Source: Fervidibacillus halotolerans
Lineage (GTDB): Bacteria; Bacillota; Bacilli; Bacillales; Caldibacillaceae
DNA length: 64,000 nucleotides
Assembly: GCF_026547205.1 (NCBI RefSeq)
Contig: NZ_CP106877.1
Span: 2,553,501-2,617,500 of the forward strand
Direction: 5' to 3'
Shown: positions 17,015-27,189 of the stretch, in pieces
Position numbering within the stretch: position 1 is the first letter of the stretch
Layout of the letters: each line of letters starts with the position of its first letter
The notes under the pieces: model-generated
Databases searched by the model: none
Seen by the model: the letters and a program-made list of their open reading frames with translations, nothing else
Told to the model about the DNA's origin: nothing
Position numbers and translations under genes: made by a program

Positions 17015-18487
17015 TTATTTTAAATATGATAATGGATTTTGGAGAACACCGTTTTTATACACTTCAAAATGTAAATGGGTACCTGTTGAATAACCGGTGG
17101 AACCCATGACACCAATTTTCCTTCCCTTTTCTACCGTTTGACCAACACTAACGCTTATGGAGGAAAGGTGGGCATATACCGTACGCATACCGTTGTTATG
17201 GTCAATCACGATTTTATTTCCATAACCACCGTCCCATCCTGCGAAAACTACTGTTCCGTTATCTGCAGCCTTAATTGTATAATTGGACGGTCTTGCAATA
17301 TCAATTCCTTTATGAAAGCTTCCCCAACGATATCCTACATAACTAGAAATATATCCGCCGTTCGTTGGCCAAGCTAACGTTCCGGTTCCACGGGAAGGAA
17401 CAACCTTCGTTCCTTTATGGACAACTTTCGTTACAGGTTCCTTTAAAACCTTCTCTTCCTGAACTTCTTTTCTCACTTCTTTTCCGTTTACAAGTTGCAC
17501 GTAATATTTAACAGCCTTTTCTCCTTCTTTTCCTTTTTGAACGACTTTTGTATCACCTTTATACATACGGTCGTCTTTTACATATTCAACGTCATAATCA
17601 ATTTTCTCATTTTTTAAAACTTCTTTCTCAACGATGACATCGATATACGGTTCGTATGCTGTTACATTTAGTTTATCTCCAATTTGTAAAATTGTTTCTT
17701 CACTTACTTGTGGGTTGAGCTCTAACAATTGTTTTAATTTGAGCCCGTGATCCTGGGCAATGGAACCTAATACATCCCCTTCTTTAACCGTATATTTTTT
17801 CTCTTCTAGCGTCCCTTTCATTAATAGTTTCAAAGCATCATCGACGGGAAGAACTTGTTCCGGTTTTACATCGTCTAAAGCAACGGTTATGTTTTGAGAA
17901 AGTTTTACGTCCAATATCCGAGTTCCCTCTTCTTCAAGCTCAGGCAACTCTTCCCCAGAAGCTAATTTTTCTAAATCTTTTCCTTTCACATATTTTAATT
18001 TTAATTCATTGATCAGTTCTTCCACTTTCTCTTGATTTTCCAAATATGTGACCGTCTCTCCGTTAATTTTCAAAGCGACTGCTTCTACAATCACTTCATA
18101 CTCTTCTTCTACTTCTTTTAAGACTTCTTCATCTGAAATATTCGTAGAACGGAAAATTTGTTCTGGAACGAATACAAGCTCGTCGGCTTTAAAAGAAAGA
18201 TCATAATCTTTATACTGCTCTTTTACTTCTGCCATTTTTGCGTTTAAAAGATTTTCTACTTGTTGTTTGTCTGATACGGCTCCTATATATTCATTATCTA
18301 TGTACACGTGGTAGATTGTTTGCAGTTTCGTAGGTGTCTTTGTATCGGCAAACGCTGTATTTATTGAAATTGTTGAAACAACCAAAGTCGCAATGACTGT
18401 CTTCTTTAAAGCTCCATTCGTCTGAATTCGGAACTTTTCCATGCGTTCTGTCATTTTAGACAGATTTTCTTTAAATTGTAAATTCAT
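17015..18487 (-). CDS. Secreted M23 peptidoglycan endopeptidase with LysM and G5 domains
   Basis: 490 residues. A signal-peptide-like segment lies at about 27-47 (LKKTVIATLVVSTISINTAFA), then a coiled acidic region (about 60-225), a LysM domain (KKYTVKEGDVLGSIAQDHGL to QIGDKLNV, about 232-282), a G5 domain (about 285-365) and a C-terminal LytM/M23 peptidase. Its zinc motifs are FHKGIDIA and THLHFEVY, with a GYGNKIVIDH core. M23 enzymes cut peptide cross-links in peptidoglycan. The start at ATG 18487 follows TTAGGAGGAACATAAG. The triple WalR box upstream implies control by the adjacent WalRK system, which drives such hydrolases. A homologue in this place is usual in many Bacillaceae. Confidence 0.92.
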   Translation of the reverse strand: MNLQFKENLSKMTERMEKFRIQTNGALKKTVIATLVVSTISINTAFADTKTPTKLQTIYHVYIDNEYIGAVSDKQQVENLLNAKMAEVKEQYKDYDLSFKADELVFVPEQIFRSTNISDEEVLKEVEEEYEVIVEAVALKINGETVTYLENQEKVEELINELKLKYVKGKDLEKLASGEELPELEEEGTRILDVKLSQNITVALDDVKPEQVLPVDDALKLLMKGTLEEKKYTVKEGDVLGSIAQDHGLKLKQLLELNPQVSEETILQIGDKLNVTAYEPYIDVIVEKEVLKNEKIDYDVEYVKDDRMYKGDTKVVQKGKEGEKAVKYYVQLVNGKEVRKEVQEEKVLKEPVTKVVHKGTKVVPSRGTGTLAWPTNGGYISSYVGYRWGSFHKGIDIARPSNYTIKAADNGTVVFAGWDGGYGNKIVIDHNNGMRTVYAHLSSISVSVGQTVEKGRKIGVMGSTGYSTGTHLHFEVYKNGVLQNPLSYLK

Positions 18488-18748
18488 CTTATGTTCCTCC
18501 TAAACTATTTGACTACAAATAGATTAGTACCTGATTTTTCTATCCGATTTTCTTTTTATACTTTATCATAAAATGAAGAAAAATGGAGTAGACGTTTTCA
18601 TTTTGTAATGTAATTGTATAATAGCAGGAAAAAACTTGTATCCATTTCAGTCAAACATATAGAAATTCAGAAAAACAATAGGCTTTTTCCATTGAATTTT
18701 CATTTACTGAAAGGATCTTTGAAAAATTCATTCCTTTTTCAGTGTTAT
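18488..18748. other. Leader/promoter region of the M23 peptidase gene
   Basis: AT-rich, with an extended -10 element TGcTATTAT on the minus strand near 18612-18620 and about 120 bases of untranslated leader. No ORF or stable structured RNA is evident. Confidence 0.45.
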
Positions 18749-18776
18749 GTTACAATAATATTACAATAGGTTTACA
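18749..18776 (-). promoter_or_regulatory. Triple WalR half-site array
   Basis: On the minus strand TGTAAA (18776-18771), TGTAAT (18765-18760) and TGTAAC (18754-18749) are each separated by exactly 5 bases. This matches the WalR consensus TGTWAH-N5-TGTWAH twice over. It lies about 260 bases before the M23 start. An extended -10 (TGCTATTAT) is seen near 18610-18620. Confidence 0.75.
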
Positions 18777-18883
18777 AAATGTACGGGGATTTTACATTTT
18801 CCTTTGGACAATCTTTTAAAATGTTCTCCTTCTTTATACAATTTTGTCATGAAAACTCATTTTGTGTGAATGTTCCTGTCCAT

Positions 18884-18922
18884 AAAAAAACTGCGTTGAA
18901 AGAATGTTTAATCTTTCAACGC
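18884..18922 (-). terminator. purA terminator
   Basis: Minus strand GCGTTGAAAGA pairs with TCTTTCAACGC (11 base pairs), followed by AGTTTTTTTATG. It begins about 24 bases after the purA stop. Confidence 0.85.
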
Positions 18923-18945
18923 CGCTTCATTCAAATTTCACCCTT

Positions 18946-20292
<1,347 letters not shown>

Positions 20293-20390
20293 TCAATGAA
20301 AAGACGAATATTATTTTCTATTTAACAATAAATTGTTCGGCATTTTATAAAACCATTTTCCTATGATTCCTTTTTTCTCTCAATATTTCG

Positions 20391-20428
20391 AAAAAAAGAT
20401 GATTCCAAACGAATGTTGGAATCATCTT
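20391..20428 (-). terminator. dnaC terminator
   Basis: Minus strand AAGATGATTCCA pairs with TGGAATCATCTT, followed by TTTTTCG, about 30 bases after the dnaC stop. Confidence 0.85.
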
Positions 20429-20460
20429 ACCTTTGATTAATCTCTTTTCGATGTAAACCG

Positions 20461-21825
20461 TTACGCTCCTGGAGGAATGGATGAATCATCAAAACGCTTT
20501 TCTAAATTGACAAATTTATTATATTCCTTCGCAAAGGCTAATTGAACCGTTCCAACTGGGCCATTCCTTTGTTTTGCGATAATAATTTCGATAATATTTT
20601 TGTTTTCTGTTTCTTGATCGTAATAATCTTCCCTGTAAAGGAATGCAACGACATCCGCATCCTGTTCGATACTCCCTGATTCCCGAATATCCGACATCAT
20701 CGGTCGTTTATCCTGGCGTTGTTCAACCCCACGGGATAACTGGGATAAAGCAATAACAGGGATTTCCAGTTCCCTCGCTAACGCCTTTAATGAACGGGAA
20801 ATCTCCGACACTTCCTGTTGTCGATTTTCCACTGTCCGTCCACTACCTTGAATCAACTGTAAATAGTCGATAATAACCATTCCTAATCCTTGTTCTTGTT
20901 TCAAGCGACGGCATTTGGAACGGATTTCGGAAATTCGAATACCTGGAGTATCATCAATGAAAATACCGGCGTTCGATAAACTTCCCATCGCCATCGTTAG
21001 TTTTTTCCAATCTTCATCCGTTAAAGATCCCGTTCTTAAACTTTGGGCATCGATATTCCCTTCTGAACTAAGCATCCGCATAACCAATTGTTCCGCACCC
21101 ATTTCCAATGAAAAAATGGCCACATTGTTATCGGTTTTCGTTGCAACATTTTGGGCAATATTCAGAGCAAAAGCGGTTTTACCGACGGAAGGACGGGCGG
21201 CAACGATGATTAAATCATTTTTTTGAAATCCGGCAGTCATCCGGTCCAATTCGACAAATCCAGTTGGAATGCCTGTTATTTCACCTTTTCGGCTATGCAA
21301 TAGTTCGATATAATCATACGTTCGAACGAGTACATCTTTAATATTTTGGAAAGATCCGGCATTTTTTCGGTTCGCCACTTCCAATATTTTTTTTTCCGCT
21401 TCTGTCAATAACTCATCGACTTCATCTTCCCGTGTATATCCATCTTGAACAATATCTGTCGCCGTACGAATCAAACGCCGTAGAAGGGATTTTTCTTCCA
21501 CAATTTTGGCGTAATATTCCACATTTGCAGCGGTTGGGACGGATACTGCAAGTTGGGATAAATAGGATACGCCACCTACGTTTTCCAATTGGTTTGATGC
21601 AGCCAATGCTTCTGTTACCGTTACTACGTCAATGGCTTTTCCTTCATCGTTCAATTTTAACATGACGGAAAAGAGAATTTGGTGAGCCGTTTTATAAAAA
21701 TCCTCTGGAATTAATATTTCTGAAGCAACAGTCAATACTTCAGGTTCCAAAAAAATGGCACCTAAAACCGCCTGTTCCGCCTCGATATTTTGGGGAGGTG
21801 TTCGATCAATTAATAACTCGTTCAT
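20461..21825 (-). CDS. dnaC: Replicative DNA helicase (DnaB family, DnaC in B. subtilis)
   Basis: 454 residues. The N-terminal DnaB domain (TPPQNIEAEQAVLGAIFLEP) binds primase, and a linker leads to the RecA-like motor with Walker A ARPSVGKTAFALN (about 209-221), Walker B MVIIDYLQLI and the arginine-rich KDKRP/RESGSIEQDADV region. It is the ring helicase loaded at oriC by DnaA, DnaD, DnaB and DnaI in Bacillus. It is conserved next to rplI; a complex hairpin separates the two genes. Confidence 0.96.
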   Translation of the reverse strand: MNELLIDRTPPQNIEAEQAVLGAIFLEPEVLTVASEILIPEDFYKTAHQILFSVMLKLNDEGKAIDVVTVTEALAASNQLENVGGVSYLSQLAVSVPTAANVEYYAKIVEEKSLLRRLIRTATDIVQDGYTREDEVDELLTEAEKKILEVANRKNAGSFQNIKDVLVRTYDYIELLHSRKGEITGIPTGFVELDRMTAGFQKNDLIIVAARPSVGKTAFALNIAQNVATKTDNNVAIFSLEMGAEQLVMRMLSSEGNIDAQSLRTGSLTDEDWKKLTMAMGSLSNAGIFIDDTPGIRISEIRSKCRRLKQEQGLGMVIIDYLQLIQGSGRTVENRQQEVSEISRSLKALARELEIPVIALSQLSRGVEQRQDKRPMMSDIRESGSIEQDADVVAFLYREDYYDQETENKNIIEIIIAKQRNGPVGTVQLAFAKEYNKFVNLEKRFDDSSIPPGA

Positions 21826-21966
21826 ATGTTTTTCCTGCCTCCATGCAACGGTTCATTCAAAAATATGGATCGATTGATCTATGGACAAGATCCTTTTCTT
21901 TCATCTATAGATACAAGTTTGCTAGATTTTATAAATCGGATAAAATAGAAAAGTCGTTTTCATTCA

Positions 21967-22044
21967 CAAAAAAAGCTGTCTAAAACATTCGACTCATTAC
22001 CTTTTTTAACTTAGGTAATTTTCCTGCTTTCAGACAGCAAAAAA
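21967..22044 (-). terminator. Branched terminator after rplI
   Basis: Outer stem GCTGTCT (21975-21981)/AGACAGC (22032-22038) encloses an inner stem ATTACC/GGTAAT (21996-22019). On the minus strand a T7 run follows the outer stem, so it ends the yybS-gdpP-rplI transcript. Confidence 0.7.
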
Positions 22045-22095
22045 TCTATACTGTTTATTTTATCATGACCTTTCTCTTTTTTCGATGGAAATATA

Positions 22096-22545
22096 TTATT
22101 TTTGCTCTTTTACATGAACGGTTAAGGTGGCAGTTACTTCCGAATGGAGTTTCACCGGAATTTTTGTAAATCCTAAAGAACGAATAGCATCCGGTAAGTC
22201 AATTTTCCGTTTATCAATTATAATTTGATGATCCTTTTGTAGTTTTTCTGCAATTTGTTTCGATGTAATCGAACCGAATAGTCTACCACCTTCCCCGGCT
22301 TTGGCAGTCAGCTCGACTGTTAATTGATCTAATTTTTCTTTTAGTTTTTTCGCTTCCTCAATTTCCTGTTCTTTTTGTTTCATTTCTCTACGTTTTTTCG
22401 CTTCCATCGATTTGATATTTGCAGGGGTCGCCTCAATCGCAAGATGATTTTTAAACAAATAATTTTGTGCATATCCATCCGCTACATTTTTAATTTCTCC
22501 CTTTTTCCCTTTACCTTTTACATCTTTTAAAAAAATCACTTTCAT
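22096..22545 (-). CDS. rplI: 50S ribosomal protein L9
   Basis: 149 residues, full length. The N-terminal rRNA-binding domain starts [20 protein letters not shown], then [20 protein letters not shown]; a long charged connecting helix (about 41-75, rich in K/E) leads to the C-terminal domain with [17 protein letters not shown]9 binds 23S rRNA at the base of the L1 stalk. It follows gdpP with no gap, so the two are translationally coupled. Confidence 0.97.
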   Translation of the reverse strand: MKVIFLKDVKGKGKKGEIKNVADGYAQNYLFKNHLAIEATPANIKSMEAKKRREMKQKEQEIEEAKKLKEKLDQLTVELTAKAGEGGRLFGSITSKQIAEKLQKDHQIIIDKRKIDLPDAIRSLGFTKIPVKLHSEVTATLTVHVKEQK

Positions 22546-24513
22546 CTATTCATTTCCTCCTTCCAAATACTCATCAATCACTTGTAATAATTTTTCTTCG
22601 ACTTCATCTATGGAAAGTCCATTAAGTTGGGTGGCAGCGTTCGTTAAATGCCCTCCACCTTCCATTTGTTCCATAATAATTTGAACATTGATATTTCCGA
22701 GGGATCTTGCACTGATTCCGATTACCTCGTCTGTCAGGTTTGCGATAACAAAAGATGCCTCTACGTTTTCCATCGTTAATAAAAGATCTGCCGTTTGGGC
22801 AATTAATATTTGACTATATACAGATTCCGATTCACCTTTCGTTATTGCAATTCCATTTTGATAAATCTGTACCTTTTCAATTAGTCGAGAACGCTTCAAA
22901 TAAGTATTTACATCTTCTTTTAATAATTTTTGTACTAAAACTGTATCTGCTCCCTTTGAACGTAAGAAGGATGCCGCATCGAAAGTACGTGAGCCCGTTC
23001 GAAGGGTAAAACTTTTCGTATCGACGATAATACCTGCTAATAAAGCTGTTGCTTCTACTATGTTGATCTCTCTAGCCGGTTGATATTCGAGTAATTCTGT
23101 TACCAATTCACTTGTGGACGATGCATAAGGTTCCATATAAACGAGTAAAGGATTCCGTACAAACTCTTCACTTCTACGATGGTGGTCAATGACGACAACT
23201 CGCTCGATTCGTTCCACTAACTTTTCTTCGATGACAAAAGACGGTTTATGCGTATCAACGATTACTAATAGGGCGTTATCTATATCCATTTCTAAAGCTT
23301 CTTCTGGCGAGATAAATCGATTATAAATTTCCGTCCGTTCTCTAACTTCTTTCATCAATCTTTGTACGCCAGTTTCTACATCTTTTTTATCTAGTATAAC
23401 ATAGGCTTCTGTATTGTTCAGTTCCGATATTTTTAAAACTCCAATAGATGCTCCAATTGCATCCAAATCCGGATGTTTATGCCCCATTATAAATACCCGG
23501 TCGCTTTCTTGAATTAATTCAGCTAACGCATGGGAGATGACTCGAGCACGTACCCTCGTTCGCTTTTCCATCGGGTTCGTTTTTCCACCATAAAATTTCA
23601 CCTTTCCATTTGGCAATTTCATAGCCACTTGATCGCCACCTCGTCCTAAAGCTAAATCGAGGCTCGATTGGGCTAACGTACCTAGTTCTGGTAAAGAAGA
23701 TCCACCGACACCAACACCGATACTTAATGTTAAAGAGATGTGATTTTTCATCGTCGTTTCCCTTACATCATCCAAAATATGAAATTTTTTATCTTCCAAT
23801 AAACGTAAAATCCGCTCATTAAAAAAGGCGATAAACCGGTCGGATGAGATCCTTTTTAAATAAATTCCGTATTCATTGGCCCATTGATTCAATAATGATG
23901 TAACCCGACTATTCAGGCTTCCTCTCGTTTCATCATTCATTCCCTGCGTAACTTCATCATAATTATCTAAATAAACGATCGCAATAACTGGTTTTTCTTC
24001 TTCATACTTTTTTTCCAAATGTACTTGCTTCGTTATATCAAAGAAATAAAATAATTTTTCCTCTTTTTTATAATAAACGTGAAATATACGCTCATCGATC
24101 GGAACGATATCTTCTTCCAGTTCCTGTTTGATCATCGGAATTAAATGATCACCGATATCATATAAAGATCGACCCACCAATTTTTCTTCTTTAAAACACG
24201 AAACAAGATAAGGATTGGCCCAATCGATATAATAATCATCATTGATAAGCATAATTCCGATGGGCATTTTTAGAAATGCTTCCTCTCCCACTTTGTTGAT
24301 CCGGTAAGAAAGCGTTTGAATATATGCCTTCGTACTTGTTTTAAATTTGAAATATTCCTTTATTATAAATCCGATGATTATAACATAAATGACGAATCCA
24401 ATAATCCCCATCCAATGGTTGTAAAAGAAAAAAATACCTAAAAATAATCCGATAAATATCGTTAATAAAACGATTAAAGTCCCCATTGTTTTATTTCGTA
24501 AAAAAATTGGCAT
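22546..24513 (-). CDS. gdpP: Cyclic-di-AMP phosphodiesterase GdpP
   Basis: 655 residues. Two N-terminal membrane helices (about 10-50) are followed by a PAS-like domain (about 85-170), a degenerate GGDEF domain (LTLSIGVGVGGSSLPELGTL) and a DHH/DHHA1 phosphodiesterase with GHKHPDLDAIGASIGV, VIVDTHKPSF and VVVIDHHRRSEEF. The C-terminal GGGHLTNAATQLNG is the DHHA1 motif. It cleaves c-di-AMP to pApA and so affects potassium balance, wall stress and beta-lactam tolerance. It is B. subtilis yybT, in its usual place before rplI. Confidence 0.96.
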   Translation of the reverse strand: MPIFLRNKTMGTLIVLLTIFIGLFLGIFFFYNHWMGIIGFVIYVIIIGFIIKEYFKFKTSTKAYIQTLSYRINKVGEEAFLKMPIGIMLINDDYYIDWANPYLVSCFKEEKLVGRSLYDIGDHLIPMIKQELEEDIVPIDERIFHVYYKKEEKLFYFFDITKQVHLEKKYEEEKPVIAIVYLDNYDEVTQGMNDETRGSLNSRVTSLLNQWANEYGIYLKRISSDRFIAFFNERILRLLEDKKFHILDDVRETTMKNHISLTLSIGVGVGGSSLPELGTLAQSSLDLALGRGGDQVAMKLPNGKVKFYGGKTNPMEKRTRVRARVISHALAELIQESDRVFIMGHKHPDLDAIGASIGVLKISELNNTEAYVILDKKDVETGVQRLMKEVRERTEIYNRFISPEEALEMDIDNALLVIVDTHKPSFVIEEKLVERIERVVVIDHHRRSEEFVRNPLLVYMEPYASSTSELVTELLEYQPAREINIVEATALLAGIIVDTKSFTLRTGSRTFDAASFLRSKGADTVLVQKLLKEDVNTYLKRSRLIEKVQIYQNGIAITKGESESVYSQILIAQTADLLLTMENVEASFVIANLTDEVIGISARSLGNINVQIIMEQMEGGGHLTNAATQLNGLSIDEVEEKLLQVIDEYLEGGNE

Positions 24514-24596
24514 TTTATCCAGCTCCTAAATTTGGATCTCGCTAACGTTGCAATTTTTCCATAGAGTAGTTATATTTCTATAACCACATTATTACA

Positions 24597-25535
24597 TCAT
24601 TTTTGTCCCTTTATCCGTTTTCTAAGATCAAATCCAACGTCGATAATTCCAAGTATATTTAGCAGAATAATGAACACGGGATTGAATACGAAAATAATTG
24701 CAACGACCGCTGGAATTGCCTTATGCATCTTTTTTTGATGTGCAAAATAAAACAAAAAGGTAATTCCTTGTATCGTAAATAAAGTTTGGATGATATATAG
24801 TAGATTCACGATTGCATTCTGAATAAAACTTCCCTTCTCCATTGGTACGAACATTGACAAGATCATAATCAATAAAAAATACCAAACGAATTTCTTCGGT
24901 AAAGAGAGTTCACGGAAAGGTTTTGCGTTCGGCAAAGAAATTCCGAGTTTTTTCAAAATAGGAAAAGAGATCAATTGGGTGATTAAGACAAAAATTCCCG
25001 ATGACATAATTAATAAATACGGTAAAATTGTGACAATAATGGATGGAAATTCTTGAAGTTGTTGTTTTACACTCGTCGAAAGATCTTGTTGGAAAGTTTC
25101 AAAAGTAGCAATTACTTCGTTAATGGATTGTTCAATCCCTTGAATCAATTCTTGAAAATAGTTTACATCTAATAAAATTGCTGAAATAAAATAGAATATT
25201 ACGGTATTCATAACAAAAGTTAATGTCGCCAAAATATATGTATTGAACAGTCCCATTTTATTATGAAGACCAATACCGTATACAACCCCTGTTAAACCCA
25301 TCATAAAGGTGGCGGGTAGTGTATAAATATTTCCGATGATAAAGGAGATGATGACTGCTCCAACAAAAAAGACAAGCCCATCTTTCCATCCATGTTTAGC
25401 TGTAAAATACATAAAAGGTATCGGCAATGCAAAAGTAAAAAGAACGCCTAAAATCGGTAAATATAGAAAAATTAGGAGCATTACTGCATAAATGGCAATC
25501 ATTATGGCTCCTTCAGTGATCTTTTTCGTACTCAC
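24597..25535 (-). CDS. yybS: YybS family polytopic membrane protein (DUF2232)
   Basis: 312 residues, almost wholly hydrophobic, with about eight membrane helices: for example AIMIAIYAVMLLIFLYLPIL, FALPIPFMYFTAKHGWKDGL and LLIMSSGIFVLITQLISFPI, then a C-terminal cluster ending DVGFDLRKRIKGQK. It matches the DUF2232/YybS family by the N-terminal pattern and by its conserved position between rpsR and gdpP. Some homologues resemble ECF transporter S components, but no substrate is known. Eighty-odd bases separate it from gdpP, which is probably on the same transcript. Confidence 0.88.
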   Translation of the reverse strand: MSTKKITEGAIMIAIYAVMLLIFLYLPILGVLFTFALPIPFMYFTAKHGWKDGLVFFVGAVIISFIIGNIYTLPATFMMGLTGVVYGIGLHNKMGLFNTYILATLTFVMNTVIFYFISAILLDVNYFQELIQGIEQSINEVIATFETFQQDLSTSVKQQLQEFPSIIVTILPYLLIMSSGIFVLITQLISFPILKKLGISLPNAKPFRELSLPKKFVWYFLLIMILSMFVPMEKGSFIQNAIVNLLYIIQTLFTIQGITFLFYFAHQKKMHKAIPAVVAIIFVFNPVFIILLNILGIIDVGFDLRKRIKGQK

Positions 25536-25821
25536 TTGGACACCTCTTTTTTTGATTTATTCAAACCTTTGTTAACCTATCTTTGGTTTGACTTTTCGTA
25601 GCCACTATTTATTTTACTTGTTCCGGTACATTCCTTCAACCAAAGATCTTCAACGTTCATTTTAATAGGAAAAGTGATGTCCCTTTTTTATCATTACATC
25701 TTGTTTTCAGTGATTAATGTATGTCTTATCGAATGTTTATCATCAACTTTCCCGTCAATATAAAATTTTCTATCATTTCAAATCAATTCGTATTTTTCAC
25801 ACAAACGAATTTCTTAAGATT
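25536..25821. other. Spacer between rpsR terminator and yybS
   Basis: AT-rich, with no ORF of note. It should hold the yybS-gdpP-rplI promoter; I cannot single out a convincing -35/-10 pair. Confidence 0.3.
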
Positions 25822-25857
25822 AAAAAAAGCAGTTCGGAGATTATATTCCAAACTGCT
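25822..25857 (-). terminator. Terminator of the rpsF-ssb-rpsR operon
   Basis: Minus strand AGCAGTTTGGA pairs with TCCGAACTGCT (one wobble), followed by TTTTTT, just after the rpsR stop. Confidence 0.85.
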
Positions 25858-25867
25858 TAAGCTACGA

Positions 25868-26110
25868 TTATTTATCTTCCGCAACATATGGAAGTAATGC
25901 AACATGACGAGCTCTTTTAATCGCTTTTGTAAGCATGCGTTGGTATTTTGCACTCGTTCCTGTTACACGGCGGGGTAAAATTTTTCCACGTTCTGAAATA
26001 AATTTTTTTAGAAGATCAACATCTTTATAATCGATATGGGTAATACCATTTGCAGTAAAGTAACAAACTTTCCGGCGTTTTCCCCGACCTTTACGGCCTC
26101 CTTGTGCCAT
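25868..26110 (-). CDS. rpsR: 30S ribosomal protein S18
   Basis: 80 residues, basic ([15 protein letters not shown]), with the family blocks [20 protein letters not shown] and [21 protein letters not shown]18 binds 16S rRNA as a heterodimer with S6 in the platform. Its gene ends the rpsF-ssb-rpsR operon, so the partners S6 and S18 are made from one mRNA; the rpsF leader is likely their feedback target. Start ATG 26110 follows AAAGGAGGG. Confidence 0.97.
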   Translation of the reverse strand: MAQGGRKGRGKRRKVCYFTANGITHIDYKDVDLLKKFISERGKILPRRVTGTSAKYQRMLTKAIKRARHVALLPYVAEDK

Positions 26111-26237
26111 GTTTATTCCCTCCTTTAATCATCTTTCATAACGAGCATTTATTTCAACACATCCCAACTATTCGAAATAGGAAGAACCTTGATTATGAAT
26201 ATAATGGGCGTGCCTCATTGATTTATTTATCCATGTC

Positions 26238-26723
26238 TTAAAACGGTAGGTCGTCATCAGAAATGTCAATTTGTTGGCCGTCATCAAAAAATGGATCCGT
26301 CTCTCTTTCGATGTTGGGGTTTCTTTGTTGATTCTGACGGTCGTTTTCAAAGGGAGTCGGTTGATTTCCATAGGCCGACGAAGAAGCATCTCGGCTAGAT
26401 GCACTTTTCGGTTCTAAAAATTGAACAGAATCCGCAACGACTTCTGTCACGTATACTCGTCTTCCGTCCTGTGCTTCATAACTTCTCGTTTGTAGTCGAC
26501 CATCTACACCAGCCAAACTTCCCTTTTTTAAATAATTTGCAACGTTTTCCGCTTGCCTTCTCCAAACTACACAATTAATAAAATCCGCTTCCCGTTCACC
26601 CATTTGATTCGTAAACGTACGATTTACAGCTAAAGTAAAGGTAGCAACGGGAACACCATTTGGAGTGTACCGTAAATCCGGATCCTTTGTTAGACGGCCA
26701 ACTAATACTACTCGATTTAACAA
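26238..26723 (-). CDS. ssb: Single-stranded DNA-binding protein (main SSB)
   Basis: 161 residues when started at TTG 26723 ([20 protein letters not shown]). An upstream in-frame TTG at 26732 abuts the AGGGGAG ribosome-binding site with no spacer, while TTG 26723 lies 9 bases after it and matches the start of known SSBs. The OB fold spans about 1-106, and the flexible tail ends in the acidic DISDDDLPF tip that recruits repair and replication partners. The operon position between rpsF and rpsR is that of B. subtilis ssbA. A perfect parS site overlaps its leader. Confidence 0.95.
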   Translation of the reverse strand: MLNRVVLVGRLTKDPDLRYTPNGVPVATFTLAVNRTFTNQMGEREADFINCVVWRRQAENVANYLKKGSLAGVDGRLQTRSYEAQDGRRVYVTEVVADSVQFLEPKSASSRDASSSAYGNQPTPFENDRQNQQRNPNIERETDPFFDDGQQIDISDDDLPF

Positions 26724-26743
26724 CAGAATCAACTCCCCTAAAA

Positions 26744-26759
26744 TGTTTCACGTGAAACA
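26744..26759. promoter_or_regulatory. parS site (perfect 16-base palindrome)
   Basis: TGTTTCACGTGAAACA lies between rpsF and ssb. It is the consensus ParB/Spo0J nucleation site. Confidence 0.93.
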
Positions 26760-26762
26760 AAA

Positions 26763-27050
26763 TTATTCATCTTCTTTCACGATCAGGTGACGAATAATAT
26801 CTTCGTTAATTCTAGCTAAACGATCGAATTCTTGAACGGCTTCAGGATTTGCGTTTACATTTATAATACGGTAAATCCCTTCACGGAATTTTTTTATTTC
26901 ATATGCCAAGCGGCGTTTTCCCCATTCTTTGGATTCGATAATTTCCGCACCCTTATCCGTTAAAATTTTATCGAACCGTTCAACTAGGGCCTTTTTTGCC
27001 TCGTCTTCAATATTCGGCCGGATAATGTACATAATTTCATATTTCCTCAT
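26763..27050 (-). CDS. rpsF: 30S ribosomal protein S6
   Basis: 95 residues from ATG 27050 ([20 protein letters not shown]). An earlier in-frame start exists 12 codons upstream, but AAAGGAGGTG stands just before ATG 27050 and the protein then matches the family. Visible blocks: [20 protein letters not shown] and [21 protein letters not shown]6 pairs with S18 on the 30S platform. First gene of the operon, with a structured leader. Confidence 0.96.
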   Translation of the reverse strand: MRKYEIMYIIRPNIEDEAKKALVERFDKILTDKGAEIIESKEWGKRRLAYEIKKFREGIYRIINVNANPEAVQEFDRLARINEDIIRHLIVKEDE

Positions 27051-27053
27051 TAT

Positions 27054-27100
27054 TTTCACCTCCTTTTGGACTTGACGGCTCTTCATTCAGAGCAAGGAGC
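27054..27100 (-). promoter_or_regulatory. Candidate S6:S18 autoregulatory leader structure
   Basis: On the minus strand CUCCUU (27099-27094) can pair with AAGGAG of the rpsF ribosome-binding site (27065-27060). Inside lies a hairpin GCUCU/AGAGC (27093-27089 with 27082-27078) followed by an exposed CCG. Known S6:S18 leaders in many bacteria show an exposed CCG that mimics the 16S rRNA site. The match here is by eye. Confidence 0.5.
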
Positions 27101-27189
27101 AATCTTATACATTACTCACGATGATAAATTATATCATACACTTTTCATCGATGCAATATTCAATGAATGTACGTATTATTTTCTTTTTA

